Positions 18,962 through 29,442 are shown, counted from the stretch's first letter. The stretch is 64,000 nucleotides of DNA from Caldilineaceae bacterium (GCA_020634755.1 JACKBC010000029.1:20142-84141); one strand, 5' to 3'. Program-made: numbers and translations. The notes: generated by a model not told the origin, from the letters alone.

Positions 18962-18984
18962 TTCGCTACAGTTTTTGTAGCGAA
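18962..18984 (+). other. Hairpin between the Pcs-like gene and trxB
   Basis: TTCGCTACA (18962-18970) pairs perfectly with TGTAGCGAA (18976-18984) over a 5-nt GTTTT loop. It lies 48 bp after the Pcs-like stop and 90 bp before trxB. It may be a weak terminator or an operator; no T-run follows. Confidence 0.45.
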
Positions 18985-19073
18985 AGCTGATTACACTGGT
19001 TGCAAACAATTGCGCAACCAAATCCTTCTGAAAATAGATCGGGTGATCCCGGTCGGCAAGCTGGAGAATAAAA

Positions 19074-20135
<1,062 letters not shown>

Positions 20136-20172
20136 GATAGAAGGCCGCTCCTCCCCCTTCCCGCACTTTGTG

Positions 20173-20218
20173 CCCCGTTCCCCCTCCTCTCCACATGCGG
20201 AGAGGAGGGGGAACGGGG
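20173..20218 (+). terminator. Perfect 20-bp stem-loop after trxB
   Basis: The left arm (20173-20192, CCCCGTTCCCCCTCCTCTCC) and the right arm (20199-20218) are exact reverse complements with loop ACATGC. It lies 38 bp after the trxB stop. GC-rich with only a short T-rich tail, so it may be a REP-type palindrome that also ends transcription. Confidence 0.7.
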
Positions 20219-20293
20219 CTTTCTCCCTCCAATTACCCACTCAACCCTTTCCTCGCTCCCCTGCCCACCCCATCCTGTGCTACAATTCTGCGC

Positions 20294-21895
20294 ATGGCCG
20301 ATACAACCCTTCCGCAAGAGATACAAAGCGAACCCAACCCCAGCCTGGCGCGCAATGCCGGTTTAATTTCATTGGGCAACGTAGCCAGTCGAGTGCTGGG
20401 GCTATTGCGCGAGATGGTGATCGCGACCTGGTTTGGCGCCACGGGTGAGGTGAGCGCGTTTCGCGTGGCCAGCCTGGCCCCCACCATTGTGTACGACTTT
20501 TTGATTGGCGGCATGTTGAGCGCGGCGCTGGTGCCCACCCTGAGCGAGTATATTCAGCCGGCGCGGCGTGGTGAATTTGTGCGCGTAATCAGCATGGTCA
20601 TCAGCCTATTTGTGGTGCTGCTGGCGCTCTTGCTGCTTGTGCTAGAACTGCTGGCGCCGCAGGTGGCAACGCTCATGGCAAGCGGCTTTGACAAGTGGGA
20701 CCCAACGCTGCTGCCGCTCACCGTGCGCATGATCCGGCTGATCCTGCCGGCTATCTGGTTTTTTGGCATGGCGGGCGTGCTCACCGGCATTCTTTATGCA
20801 TTGCAGCGCTTTACATTTCCGGCTCTTTCCAGCGCAGTCTACAACCTGGGCATTATTGTGGCCGCGCCGCTGCTGGCTGGCCGCTTTGGCGTTACTAGTC
20901 TGGTCGTAGGCATTTTATTGGGCAGCCTGGCTCAATTTGCCATGATGGCCTGGGATTTGCGTCATTGGTTGCGTACGGTGGGCCACGCCATGCGCTTTCA
21001 GTTTGATTGGCATCATCCGGCCCTGCGTAAAATTGTGGTGCTCTATATTCCCATTGCGGGCATCGAGCTGGTTTCTTCTTTTCAGGTGGGCCTGGACCGG
21101 CGGCTGGCCAGTGGCTCTGGCGAACGGAGCATTGCCTGGATGCAAAATGCCACTACCTTGCAACAACTGCCGCTGGGGCTGATCAGCGTAGCAATTGCGC
21201 TGGCGGCTCTGCCGCGCTTGAGCCAACACTTTGCCAATCACAACGAAGCCGCCTATCGCGCCACCTTGGGACGTGGGCTGCGCACGGTGTTGTTGCTCAT
21301 CGCCCCAGCTGCCGTAGGGCTCTATTTGCTGGGCGAACCGATTACGCGGCTCATCTTTGAGCACGGTCTTTTTCTGCCCACCGATACGGCGCAGGTGGTG
21401 TCGGCACTGCACATTTATCTGGTTGGCATGCTCTTTGCCGCCATTGACTTCCCGCTCAACTATGCCTTTTATGCCCGCAACAATACGTTGGGGCCGGCCC
21501 TGGTTGGTGTGCTCAGCGTGGGCGTTTACGTGGTGGTGGCCTTTGCCTTGCTAGACAGCTTGGGCTATCACGGCCTGATCTGGGCCGACTCGGCCAAACA
21601 GGCGTCGCACGCTCTGGTCATGCTACTGTTGCTCACTTGGCGCGTGGGGCGGCTCAATGCGCGCACGCTGACCAGCGGCTTGGCCATTCTGGCCGCGGCA
21701 GTGGGCATGGCTGCGGTGCTCTATGTGGTGCGTCTCTTTTTGCAGCCGCAACTGCCGCTCAACCTGTTGGGCGATCTGCTCAACCTGGCCATTAGCGGCA
21801 GCGTGGGCGTGCTGGTGTATGCGTTTTTGCTCCAACAATTGGGCGTGCGTGAATTGCAGGATGTGGTGCGCATGGTTGTGGCGCGGCTGCGGTAG
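20294..21895 (+). CDS. murJ: Lipid II flippase MurJ (MviN family)
   Basis: A 533-aa membrane protein with about 14 hydrophobic segments, moving lipid II across the cytoplasmic membrane for peptidoglycan synthesis. Family blocks are 'NAGLISLGNVASRVLGLLRE' near the N-terminus, 'GGMLSAALVPTLSEY' and 'GLDRRLASGSGERSIAWM'. I choose the ATG at 20294 ('MADTTLPQEIQSEP'). No ribosome site precedes it, but a TACAAT box at 20281-20286 ends 7 bp before the ATG, so the transcript may be leaderless. The frame open to 20168 crosses the trxB terminator palindrome and is rejected. The stop TAG at 21893 is directly followed, in the same frame, by a pseudogene remnant. Confidence 0.93.
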   Translation: MADTTLPQEIQSEPNPSLARNAGLISLGNVASRVLGLLREMVIATWFGATGEVSAFRVASLAPTIVYDFLIGGMLSAALVPTLSEYIQPARRGEFVRVISMVISLFVVLLALLLLVLELLAPQVATLMASGFDKWDPTLLPLTVRMIRLILPAIWFFGMAGVLTGILYALQRFTFPALSSAVYNLGIIVAAPLLAGRFGVTSLVVGILLGSLAQFAMMAWDLRHWLRTVGHAMRFQFDWHHPALRKIVVLYIPIAGIELVSSFQVGLDRRLASGSGERSIAWMQNATTLQQLPLGLISVAIALAALPRLSQHFANHNEAAYRATLGRGLRTVLLLIAPAAVGLYLLGEPITRLIFEHGLFLPTDTAQVVSALHIYLVGMLFAAIDFPLNYAFYARNNTLGPALVGVLSVGVYVVVAFALLDSLGYHGLIWADSAKQASHALVMLLLLTWRVGRLNARTLTSGLAILAAAVGMAAVLYVVRLFLQPQLPLNLLGDLLNLAISGSVGVLVYAFLLQQLGVRELQDVVRMVVARLR

Positions 21896-22063
21896 AGCCA
21901 CGGCCTAGGCCACGCCCGCTTTCTCGACTATGCGGCGGACGAGTTGAACTTTCTGCAAAAGGTGGGCGGGGACTATGTCTTTATCCACTGCTATTTGCTG
22001 GAACACTTTGCCAAGATCGCGGTGGAGCGGGGGTATAATGAGGGAGAGAAGCGGGGTGAATAG
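21896..22063 (+). pseudogene. 3' remnant of a NACHT/STAND-type membrane protein gene, in frame behind murJ
   Basis: Reading on from the murJ stop in the same frame gives 55 codons with no start, ending at TAG 22061-22063. The peptide contains 'HARFLDYAADELNFLQKVG' followed by 'GDYVFIHCYLLEHFA'. This resembles, from memory, the C-terminal end of large NACHT/STAND membrane proteins in cyanobacteria and Chloroflexota ('RFLDYAA...LRKVGGGYIFIHRLLLEYFA'). It is probably the tail of a lost gene brought next to murJ by deletion. No other part of such a gene is visible nearby. Confidence 0.6.
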
Positions 22064-22078
22064 AGTGGCGATTTTCCG

Positions 22079-22105
22079 TTGATTTGGGGCCGGCTGTGGT
22101 ATACT
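22079..22105 (+). promoter_or_regulatory. Candidate promoter of the second toxin-antitoxin pair
   Basis: TTGATT (22079-22084) and TATACT (22100-22105) are separated by 15 bp, slightly short, about 42 bp upstream of the antitoxin ATG at 22147. Confidence 0.4.
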
Positions 22106-22146
22106 CTGCGTGGACCCATTAGTCCCAGTACATGAAAGGATAACGG

Positions 22147-22419
22147 ATGATGACAACCTACTTTGGAACAGTTGAAGCCGACCATACGGTCAAAGTGTCT
22201 ACCGATTTGCCGGTTGGCGAGCGCGTTATGATTGTCCAAATACCGTCAATGGAAGCGCTAATGCACGACTCAGAACGCCAACGGCGTTTTGCGGCCACCC
22301 GCGACGCGCTGCAGAAAGCAGTCGGCAACGGGTATCCTCCATCTTCGCTTTCTGATGAGGAAATTGTCGCTCTGGTTAAGCGCGCGCGACGCGCTACCTC
22401 TGCGTCATCGTCAGCATGA
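22147..22419 (+). CDS. Putative antitoxin upstream of a PIN toxin
   Basis: A 90-aa protein with AAAGGA 6-10 nt before the ATG at 22147. It begins with a beta-rich segment ('TTYFGTVEADHTVKVSTDLP') and ends with a basic/helical tail ('EEIVALVKRARRAT'). I do not recognise the family. Its stop overlaps the start of the PIN-domain gene by 4 bp (ATGA at 22416), which is the reason for the antitoxin call. Confidence 0.6.
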   Translation: MMTTYFGTVEADHTVKVSTDLPVGERVMIVQIPSMEALMHDSERQRRFAATRDALQKAVGNGYPPSSLSDEEIVALVKRARRATSASSSA

Positions 22420-22844
22420 GAATCGTGCTTGACACGAATCAATTAGTGGCTGCATTGGTGCGGCCGCCTGAGTTGGCCACGTTCCTCATGGCTTGGGCAT
22501 CAGCGCGTTTTACCGTCATTGCTTCCCAAGCATTGGTGGATGAATACCTTCGCGTATTAGATTATCCTGAGATTTCAACGCTAATTCCCGCCGAGCTTCG
22601 GCGTACGTTTCACACCCATCTACTTCACGACATAGAACTTGTTGAGCCGGCAGAAACGTCTCCTATCTGCCGAGATCCCGATGACGACAAAGTGATCGCT
22701 GCTGCTATATATGGCTTGGTCGATTATTTGGTTACGGTCGATAAGGATCTTCTCACCCATGACATTGTCACTATGCTGAGCAGACTCGGCATCAAAATTA
22801 TCTCCGGCGATGCCTTGATTTACCTTCTCGACCAGTCGCATTGA
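22416..22844 (+). CDS. PIN-domain protein, putative toxin component (COG1569 type)
   Basis: A 142-aa PIN protein. The first acidic residue is D6 in 'IVLDTNQLVAALV', then E43 in 'LVDEYLRVL', 'CRDPDDDKVIAAAI' (D90/D91) and 'YLVTVDKDLL' (D109). The 'RDPDDDKVIAAA' block is the signature of the chromosomal 'putative toxin, PIN family' group rather than classical VapC. It should act as a Mg2+-dependent RNase. Its start overlaps the upstream small gene, showing coupled translation. Confidence 0.85.
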   Translation: MRIVLDTNQLVAALVRPPELATFLMAWASARFTVIASQALVDEYLRVLDYPEISTLIPAELRRTFHTHLLHDIELVEPAETSPICRDPDDDKVIAAAIYGLVDYLVTVDKDLLTHDIVTMLSRLGIKIISGDALIYLLDQSH

Positions 22845-22859
22845 CCTTTTGCTCTCCGA

Positions 22860-22888
22860 TTGAACTATTTCCCCATTTTAAGTATAAT
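22860..22888 (+). promoter_or_regulatory. Sigma-70-like promoter for the first SARP-NTPase gene
   Basis: TTGAAC (22860-22865) and a consensus TATAAT (22883-22888) are spaced by exactly 17 bp. Transcription should start near 22895, giving a leader of about 65 nt before the ATG at 22960. Confidence 0.65.
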
Positions 22889-22959
22889 TTGACCACAGCG
22901 CGTATTTCATCCATTCAATCGCACCAGTTTTGCCCAGTTGACGTTCATCCAGCAACCTG

Positions 22960-25900
22960 ATGTCCAAACTCAAACTTTATCTTTTCGGCGCCCCCCGCAT
23001 TGAGCTAGATAACAGTCCGGTGGTTTTGGCGCGTCGCAAACCTATGGCGTTGCTGGCCTATTTATTGGTGACCCGGCAGCCGCAGCGTCGCGACACGCTG
23101 GCCACTCTCTTCTGGCCCGAGCTGGGGCAGAGCGCCGCCCGGGCCGCGCTGCGCCGTGATCTACACATGTTGAATAGCGCTATCGGTGCAGAATGGCTCA
23201 ACAGCGCGCGCGACGAAATTTCCCGCAATGTCGATGATATTTCGCACAATGGCGATGCCGCGCTTTGGATCGATGTGGAGCAGTTTCAGCAACTGGCCGA
23301 TGCGTGTGCAGCGCATCACCCCGCGGGCGCGGCGCTGTGCCCGCACTGCATAGAGGCGCTGACCGCGGCCGCGACGCTTTACCAGGGTGATTTTCTAGAC
23401 GGACTCACGCTGGCTGATTGCCCCGATTTTGACCAGTGGCGCGCCTTTCAGGCGGAGACGCTGCGCCATACGTTTGGCAGCATGATGCAAAAGCTGGTGC
23501 AAGCTAACGAGGCGCACGGCGCGTACGCCGAAGCACTTGCGCTGGCCCGGCGCTGGCTGGCCGCTGACCACAGCCATGAGCCAATCCATTGCACGCTCAT
23601 GCGCCTTTTTGCGCTAGCTGGCCAACCAGCGGCCGCTCTGCGTCAATATGAAGAGTGCGTGCAGGTGTTGCGCGATGAATTGGGCGTCGCCCCCACGGAC
23701 GAAACTGTGGCATTGTGTGAAGCAATCCGCACGCGCCAGTTTCCTGACAAGGGAACAAGCGGACAAGGGGACATGGCACGCTTAGAACCCTCGGTCACTC
23801 GGACACCCAGTCATCCTGTCACCTCTTCATCCGCTCCCCGCCACAACTTGCCCGCGCAAACTACGAGCTTCCTGGGGCGACAGGAAGAAGCCGAGGCCAT
23901 CCGCCAGCTGCTTTTGGCGCAGGACGAGTGCCGGCTGTTGACGCTGATTGGGCCGGGCGGGATTGGCAAGACGCGGCTGGCGCTGAATGTGGCCCAAGCG
24001 CTGGTGGCGGATGCTCCGGCTGCGCTGGCGGATGGCGTCTATTTTGTGCCGCTGGCGGCGGTGAGCGATGCCGCCGACATGGTGGGCGCAATAGCCAATG
24101 CGGTGGGCTATGCTTTCCGCGGCGGCGACGAGCCGCAGACGCAGCTTGCCCACTATTTGCGCAGTAAAAAGCTGCTGTTGGTGGTCGATAACCTGGAGCA
24201 CCTTTTGGATGGCGCGCCGCTCTTAATGGCGCTGCTCGTGGCCGCACCGGAACTGCTGCTGCTGGCTACGTCGCGAGAGGCGCTGGGGGTGCCTGCTGAA
24301 TGGCTCTATCCGCTGGGCGGGTTGACTCCGCCGCTGCCCACCGATTCACTGCCTGCTCTGGCCGATAATGCGGCGGTGCAGCTTTTTGTACAGCGGGCGC
24401 AGCGGGCCTCGGCAGGCTTTGCCCTGGGCGCCGCAAACGCCGCGCATGTGGCGCGCATCTGTCGCCTGGTCAATGGGATGCCGCTGGGGCTGGAGCTGGC
24501 CGCGGCCTGGGTCAACACGTTGGGCGTCGATGAAATTGCCGATGAAATCATGGCCAATATCGATATTTTGGCCTCAGATCTGCGCAATATTCCCGCACGC
24601 CATCGCAGTTTGCGGGCTGTCTTTGAGCAGACCTGGGCGCGTCTGGCCCAGGCAGAGCAGCAAACGCTGCGGCGTTTATCTATCTTCCGCGGTCCTTTTA
24701 CGCGTGAGGCCGCTCAAGAAGTGGCGGATGTCTCACTGCTGGACATCTCGATTCTGGTCGATAAATCGCTCTGTCGCCGTCAAGCGGCGCGTTTTGATAT
24801 TCACGAATTGTTACGCCAGTTTGCCTTTGAGCGCCTGGCTGAAGATGAAAAAGCGGCCATGTTGATGCAGCACAGCCGCTATTTTGGGCAGTTGTTGGAG
24901 AGCCAGCAGCAGGCCATTTCGACCGCGGCTGAACCGGCGATGTTACAGGCTGTGACCGATGATTACGACAACATTTTGGCCGCGTGGCGATATCAAATCG
25001 AAAGAATGGGGCGCGCCGCTGAGATAGCTGATATAGAAGAGCGCGCCGCGCTGCTTGAACGCTATGTGCCGGTGTTGATGGCCTATTTTGACCGCCGCTC
25101 GCTCTTCTGGGAGGGTCAACGTATTTTTCAACAAGCGTTGGTTGCTTTACAAAGAACAAAGGCGCCGCAGGCCAATGCGCCTTTGTCGCTGCAACGCCTT
25201 TCTTTTGAGATTCAGATTGCCCAGGCGGACGTGGGGCTGCATCTGGGGCGCGTTTATGAGGCCAAGGAATCGCTTTACACGCTTTTGCCGCAATTGCGCG
25301 CCCTGGATAGTCCGCCGCAACTGGCGGCGGCATTGACCATATTGGGACCGGCCCATTTGCGCGCCGGTGAATACGAGGCGTCGGCCCAATGCTTGCTCGA
25401 AGCAGTGTCGCTTTATGAACAGATGGGGCTACGGCTGGAGAGCACCGTGCCGCTGATCAATCTGGGGTTGCTCTCGTCGCGGCAGGAAATGTATGATCAG
25501 TCGCGCCAATATTATCAACGGGCCGTCGCAATTTATACAGACGTGGGGTATACGCTGGGGCTGATCCGCTGTCTTAGTAACTTGGGTTCCACCTATCCCG
25601 GCAAAGCCAGCGTGACGCAAGCTGTGGCCTATTACGAGCAGGCTTATCAAATTGCGGTGGAAAGCAATAACCAATTTTGGCTTGGCATCATTCTCAGCAA
25701 TATGGGGGATTGTGCATTTGTGGCTGGCGATCCATACGAAGCCAAAACAAAGTTCGCCGCCGGGCTGGCCATTTTCCGTGAATTGGGCGAAATGCGCTGG
25801 GTCACGGTGGCGCTGGCCGATTCGAGCTTTGTGTACATTGCGCTGGGGGAACTATCGACCGCAGCCGCTCATCTGGGCGAATCGCTGGCCCTGGTGCTGC

Positions 25901-26178
25901 AACATCAGCTGGTGGTCGACGGCATTCAGGCGCTGACGGCGAGCGCGTTGGTCTTGCAGCAGTGGGGCCAATGGGAGCCTGCCGCGGCCATTGCCGCCCA
26001 TGTGCTGGCCGATGAGCGAACGCGCCGCGGGGCGCGTCAACATTGCCATGCGCTCTTGCAAGCGGCGGCGGATATTATGCCCACCGCTGCTTGGGACGCG
26101 GCCCAATTTTGCGGCCGCAGCACGCCTTTTACGCAGATGGTGCAAAGCACAATCGAGATATTGGCCAGAGAAAAATAG
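22960..26178 (+). CDS. SARP-type transcriptional regulator with NTPase and TPR domains (1)
   Basis: A 1072-aa STAND-type regulator. Residues 1-105 form a winged-helix DNA-binding domain ('LKLYLFGAPRIELDNSPV', 'RRDTLATLFWPE', 'ARAALRRDLHMLN'). Residues about 125-262 form the bacterial transcriptional activator domain, including 'LCPHCIEALTAAATLYQGDF' and 'ALRQYEECVQVLRDELG'. An NB-ARC/AAA-type NTPase follows with Walker A GPGGIGKT (331-338) and 'LLLVVDNLEHLL' as Walker B. From about residue 700 the protein is TPR-like repeats ('AHLRAGEYEASAQCLLEAV'). Such proteins sense an unknown ligand and activate target genes. It shares order and motifs with the next gene, so the two are tandem paralogues. 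Confidence 0.9.
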   Translation: MSKLKLYLFGAPRIELDNSPVVLARRKPMALLAYLLVTRQPQRRDTLATLFWPELGQSAARAALRRDLHMLNSAIGAEWLNSARDEISRNVDDISHNGDAALWIDVEQFQQLADACAAHHPAGAALCPHCIEALTAAATLYQGDFLDGLTLADCPDFDQWRAFQAETLRHTFGSMMQKLVQANEAHGAYAEALALARRWLAADHSHEPIHCTLMRLFALAGQPAAALRQYEECVQVLRDELGVAPTDETVALCEAIRTRQFPDKGTSGQGDMARLEPSVTRTPSHPVTSSSAPRHNLPAQTTSFLGRQEEAEAIRQLLLAQDECRLLTLIGPGGIGKTRLALNVAQALVADAPAALADGVYFVPLAAVSDAADMVGAIANAVGYAFRGGDEPQTQLAHYLRSKKLLLVVDNLEHLLDGAPLLMALLVAAPELLLLATSREALGVPAEWLYPLGGLTPPLPTDSLPALADNAAVQLFVQRAQRASAGFALGAANAAHVARICRLVNGMPLGLELAAAWVNTLGVDEIADEIMANIDILASDLRNIPARHRSLRAVFEQTWARLAQAEQQTLRRLSIFRGPFTREAAQEVADVSLLDISILVDKSLCRRQAARFDIHELLRQFAFERLAEDEKAAMLMQHSRYFGQLLESQQQAISTAAEPAMLQAVTDDYDNILAAWRYQIERMGRAAEIADIEERAALLERYVPVLMAYFDRRSLFWEGQRIFQQALVALQRTKAPQANAPLSLQRLSFEIQIAQADVGLHLGRVYEAKESLYTLLPQLRALDSPPQLAAALTILGPAHLRAGEYEASAQCLLEAVSLYEQMGLRLESTVPLINLGLLSSRQEMYDQSRQYYQRAVAIYTDVGYTLGLIRCLSNLGSTYPGKASVTQAVAYYEQAYQIAVESNNQFWLGIILSNMGDCAFVAGDPYEAKTKFAAGLAIFRELGEMRWVTVALADSSFVYIALGELSTAAAHLGESLALVLQHQLVVDGIQALTASALVLQQWGQWEPAAAIAAHVLADERTRRGARQHCHALLQAAADIMPTAAWDAAQFCGRSTPFTQMVQSTIEILAREK

Positions 26179-26195
26179 CTTCTCTCGTGCCCCAA

Positions 26196-26226
26196 CAGGA
26201 TTTGCGCAAGCCTTGCGTAAATCCTG
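26196..26226 (+). terminator. Near-perfect palindrome between the two SARP-NTPase genes
   Basis: CAGGATTTGCGCAAG (26196-26210) and CTTGCGTAAATCCTG (26212-26226) match at 14 of 15 paired positions. It lies 18 bp after the first regulator's stop. It may attenuate read-through into the second copy; no T-run follows. Confidence 0.45.
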
Positions 26227-26299
26227 CCGAATGCGGACTGGTTCGCTGGTGGCAATCCACAGGCGCCGTGTAAGTTGTTCCAAGTAGAAATTTCAAATT

Positions 26300-29200
26300 A
26301 TGAGCCAACTTAAGCTTTACCTCATGGGCGCGCCGCGTGTGCAACTGGATGACCAGGTGGTGGAGTTGCCGCGCCGCAAGGTGTTGGCCATTTTGATCCA
26401 TGTGGCGCTGACCGGGCAACGGCTGCGGCGCGATACGCTGGCCACCATGCTATGGCCGGCGTCAAGCGGCAACAGCGCACGCGCATCGCTGCGCCGCGAG
26501 TTGAGCGCGTTGAGCAATGCCATTGGCGTCGAATGGCTGGACACAACGCGTGAGGATATAGCGCTGCGTCAAGATGCCAATGTGTGGAGCGATGTGGCGG
26601 CGTTTCGGGCGGCCCTGGCTGGAATTGCGGACGGCACAGCGGCTGACGATGGCGCGCTGCGGTCGGTCGTGGCGCTCTATCGGGGTGATTTTCTGGCCGG
26701 CTTTACGCTGCCCGATTGTCCAACGTTTGACGATTGGCAATTTTTCGAATCGGAAAGCCTGCGCAGTGCGTATGCCCAGGCGTTGACTCAGTTGGTACAG
26801 CAACTGTCTGCCCAAGGTCAATATGACGACGCGATTGATTACGCCCGCCGCTGGTTAGCGCTGGATCCGTTGGAAGAGGCGGTCCAGCGCGAAATGATGT
26901 GGCTCTATGCCAAGGCGGGTCAGCAGGCCGCGGCGCTGCGTCAGTATGAAGAATGTGCGCGCCTGCTTGAGGAAGAACTGGGCGTTGAACCGGACGCCGA
27001 AACAGAGGCGCTTTGTGAGGCGATTCGGCGCCGCCAGTTTGCGGTGGACGCGGCGGAAAACCCACCCGCCGGCGCGCTGGAACACCTGGCCGCAGATCCC
27101 GCCCAGCACGCTTCGTTGCTTGCGTTTGCGCCGGCCCCACCCCAGCGACATAATTTGCCCGTACAGGTCACTTCGTTTGTGGGACGCACTGAGGAACTGG
27201 CCGCGGTTTGCCAGCTGCTGATGACGCAAGCCGAATGCCGCTTGCTGACGCTGGTGGGGCCAGGCGGGATTGGCAAGACGCGTTTGGCGCTGCAAATTGT
27301 GCAACAGATTGCGGATAGCGACGCTGTGGCGCACGGCGCGCGCTATGCCGATGGTGTCTTTTGGGCCCCATTGGAAACCGTGGATAGCGGGGAGCAGCTT
27401 GTAACGGCGCTGGCCAATGCATTGGGGTTTGCTTTTCAGGGCAGCACCGAGCCGTGGGAGCAGTTGCTGCGTCATTTACAGAGCAAGCATCTGCTGTTGC
27501 TGCTTGATAATTTTGAACATCTCTTGCCTCAGGCCGATCTACTTACGACGATTTTACAGACGGCGCCCGGCATCTCTATGCTGGTGACTTCGCGCGAGGC
27601 GTTGGCTTTGCAAGAGGAATGGCTCTATGGGGTAAGTGGGTTTGACGCGCCATCTGCGGATGCTGAGCCGGCGGCAATGGCGCAGAACAGCGCCGTGCAG
27701 CTCTTTTTACAGCGGGCGCGTCGCGCCGATTCTAGCCTGATGTTGGATCGGGAAGTATGGGGGGCCATTGTGCGCATCTGCCGGCTTGTGGATGGGTTGC
27801 CGCTGGGACTAGAACTGGCTGCAGCTTGGGTGCGTACATTGAGCGTGGCCGAGATTGCCGATGAAATTGCCCGCGATTTGGACTTTTTAACCGCCACGGC
27901 GCGCGGCCTGCCGCAGCGGCACAGCAGCCTGCGCAGGGTGCTGGAACAGACGTGGCGATTGCTGGCCCCGGCAGAGCAGGATCTCTTCTGCCGGCTGGCC
28001 CTGTTTCACAACGGCTTTACGCGGCAGGCGGCCAGCCGCGTGGCCGATGCGTCCATCGTGACGTTGGCGGCGCTGGTGCGCAAGTCGATCATTAGCCACA
28101 GCCGAGACGGGCGCTATGCGATGCACGGGCTGCTGCGCCAATTTGCGGCGGCGCGTCTGCACGCAGATGCCGAATTGGCGCAGGCGATTGCCGAAAAGCA
28201 TAGCCGCTATTATGGCGTGCTGGTGCAATCGCTAGAGAGCGGCCTCATTGGGGCCGAACATGCGGTGGTGCTGGAGCAGATGGGGCAGGATATCGAGAAC
28301 ATTCGCAGCGGCTGGCGCTGGGCCGTGGCCCACGTGGAGCATGATCCGGCGCAGGTGATGTTGCTGAATCGCTATGTGGCGGCATACTTTCAATTTTACG
28401 ACACGCGCAGCCGTTTTCAGGAAGGGCGGGCCGAATTTCAGCTGGCCCTGGACGCCCTGGAAGCGCTGGCGGCGGATCAGAATGCACAATTGGTACGGGC
28501 GCGCGTTGAGGGGCGGCTGGGCTGGTTTGCTTTTCAAACCGGCCAACCCACTTTGGCCAAAAAGCATTTGGCACAGAGCATTCATGCTCTGCATATTGAT
28601 GTGCTGCATAAAGTTGACGCCCAGGCCGAGCTTGTCTTTTCGTTGAACTATTTGGGCGCGGTCCATCGGCATCTGCATGAATACGCGGCGGCGCAACGCG
28701 TCTTGGAAGAAAGTTGCCAGATTTGCCAGGCGCGCGGCGATCGCTTTGGCCTAACGGTGGCGCTCAATATTTTGGGCCAAATTGCCTATGCAGAAGAGGC
28801 ATATGAGCGGGCGCAGAGCTATTTGACAGAAAGCTTGGCCGTAAAGCAAGCCCTTGGCGACCAGCGCGGTGCAATTTTCTCGTTGCTCTATTTGGGGCTG
28901 GTGGCGCGCGCCCAGAATGATTACGCGCGAGCCATACGTCTTTTTCAAGAGGGCATTCAGATCAGTGAGCAGCACGGTGACCGGCGCAGCATTGCCTTGG
29001 GGCTGAGCAATTTGGCTGAGGTGGAAGCTTTGATGGGGCATACAGCGGCGGCAGAAAAGTTGTATGCAGAGAGTCTGCAAATTTATGCCGACATTTCCAA
29101 CGTGCAGGGCTTGGTGACCGTCCACATGAAGCTGGGGGACCTGGCGCGCGGCCAGCAGAATGCCGCGGCCACGGCGCAACATTATGCCGCAGCGCTACGT

Positions 29201-29308
29201 CTGGCTAATGACCTACAAATCGCTCCGCAAGCGCTAGAATCGCTGGTGAAACCGGCGCACACTTGGCGCGCTCAAAATCCGCTGGCGTGGCCGGCAGACA
29301 CAATATAG
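26300..29308 (+). CDS. SARP-type transcriptional regulator with NTPase and TPR domains (2)
   Basis: A 1002-aa paralogue of the preceding gene. The N-terminal winged helix ('LKLYLMGAPRVQLDDQV', 'RRDTLATMLWPASSGNSAR') and the activator domain ('ALYRGDFLAGFTLPDCPTF', 'EEELGVEPDAETEAL') occupy residues 1-247. Walker A GPGGIGKT is at 320-327, with 'LLLLLDNFEHLLP' as Walker B. The C-terminal third is TPR-like ('AEEAYERAQSYLTESLAVK'). It lacks the CPHC segment seen in copy 1. The start at 26300 follows an AAGTAGAAATT stretch without a clear Shine-Dalgarno site. The next feature is a family-1 repeat, so the transcript probably ends here. Confidence 0.9.
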   Translation: MSQLKLYLMGAPRVQLDDQVVELPRRKVLAILIHVALTGQRLRRDTLATMLWPASSGNSARASLRRELSALSNAIGVEWLDTTREDIALRQDANVWSDVAAFRAALAGIADGTAADDGALRSVVALYRGDFLAGFTLPDCPTFDDWQFFESESLRSAYAQALTQLVQQLSAQGQYDDAIDYARRWLALDPLEEAVQREMMWLYAKAGQQAAALRQYEECARLLEEELGVEPDAETEALCEAIRRRQFAVDAAENPPAGALEHLAADPAQHASLLAFAPAPPQRHNLPVQVTSFVGRTEELAAVCQLLMTQAECRLLTLVGPGGIGKTRLALQIVQQIADSDAVAHGARYADGVFWAPLETVDSGEQLVTALANALGFAFQGSTEPWEQLLRHLQSKHLLLLLDNFEHLLPQADLLTTILQTAPGISMLVTSREALALQEEWLYGVSGFDAPSADAEPAAMAQNSAVQLFLQRARRADSSLMLDREVWGAIVRICRLVDGLPLGLELAAAWVRTLSVAEIADEIARDLDFLTATARGLPQRHSSLRRVLEQTWRLLAPAEQDLFCRLALFHNGFTRQAASRVADASIVTLAALVRKSIISHSRDGRYAMHGLLRQFAAARLHADAELAQAIAEKHSRYYGVLVQSLESGLIGAEHAVVLEQMGQDIENIRSGWRWAVAHVEHDPAQVMLLNRYVAAYFQFYDTRSRFQEGRAEFQLALDALEALAADQNAQLVRARVEGRLGWFAFQTGQPTLAKKHLAQSIHALHIDVLHKVDAQAELVFSLNYLGAVHRHLHEYAAAQRVLEESCQICQARGDRFGLTVALNILGQIAYAEEAYERAQSYLTESLAVKQALGDQRGAIFSLLYLGLVARAQNDYARAIRLFQEGIQISEQHGDRRSIALGLSNLAEVEALMGHTAAAEKLYAESLQIYADISNVQGLVTVHMKLGDLARGQQNAAATAQHYAAALRLANDLQIAPQALESLVKPAHTWRAQNPLAWPADTI

Positions 29309-29352
29309 ACTTGAGTGAGGGATACGCACTTGAGAATGAAATGACATGAATG

Positions 29353-29442
29353 ACTTATGTTACGCAAGCCTGGAGGGAAGTCGGCTCGCCGCCGTTCCTG
29401 CTTCTCTCTAGCAGACTGGCTGTCGCTGCGTAACGTGAGTTA
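29353..29442 (-). repeat. Dispersed repeat family 1, copy 2
   Basis: Reverse-oriented copy beginning ACTTATGTTACGCAAGCC and ending GCTGCGTAACGTGAGTTAA. The last bases provide the stop codon of the nitrilase gene (TTA at 29440-29442 on the plus strand), so the element inserted at, or helped to reshape, the 3' end of that gene. Confidence 0.87.
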
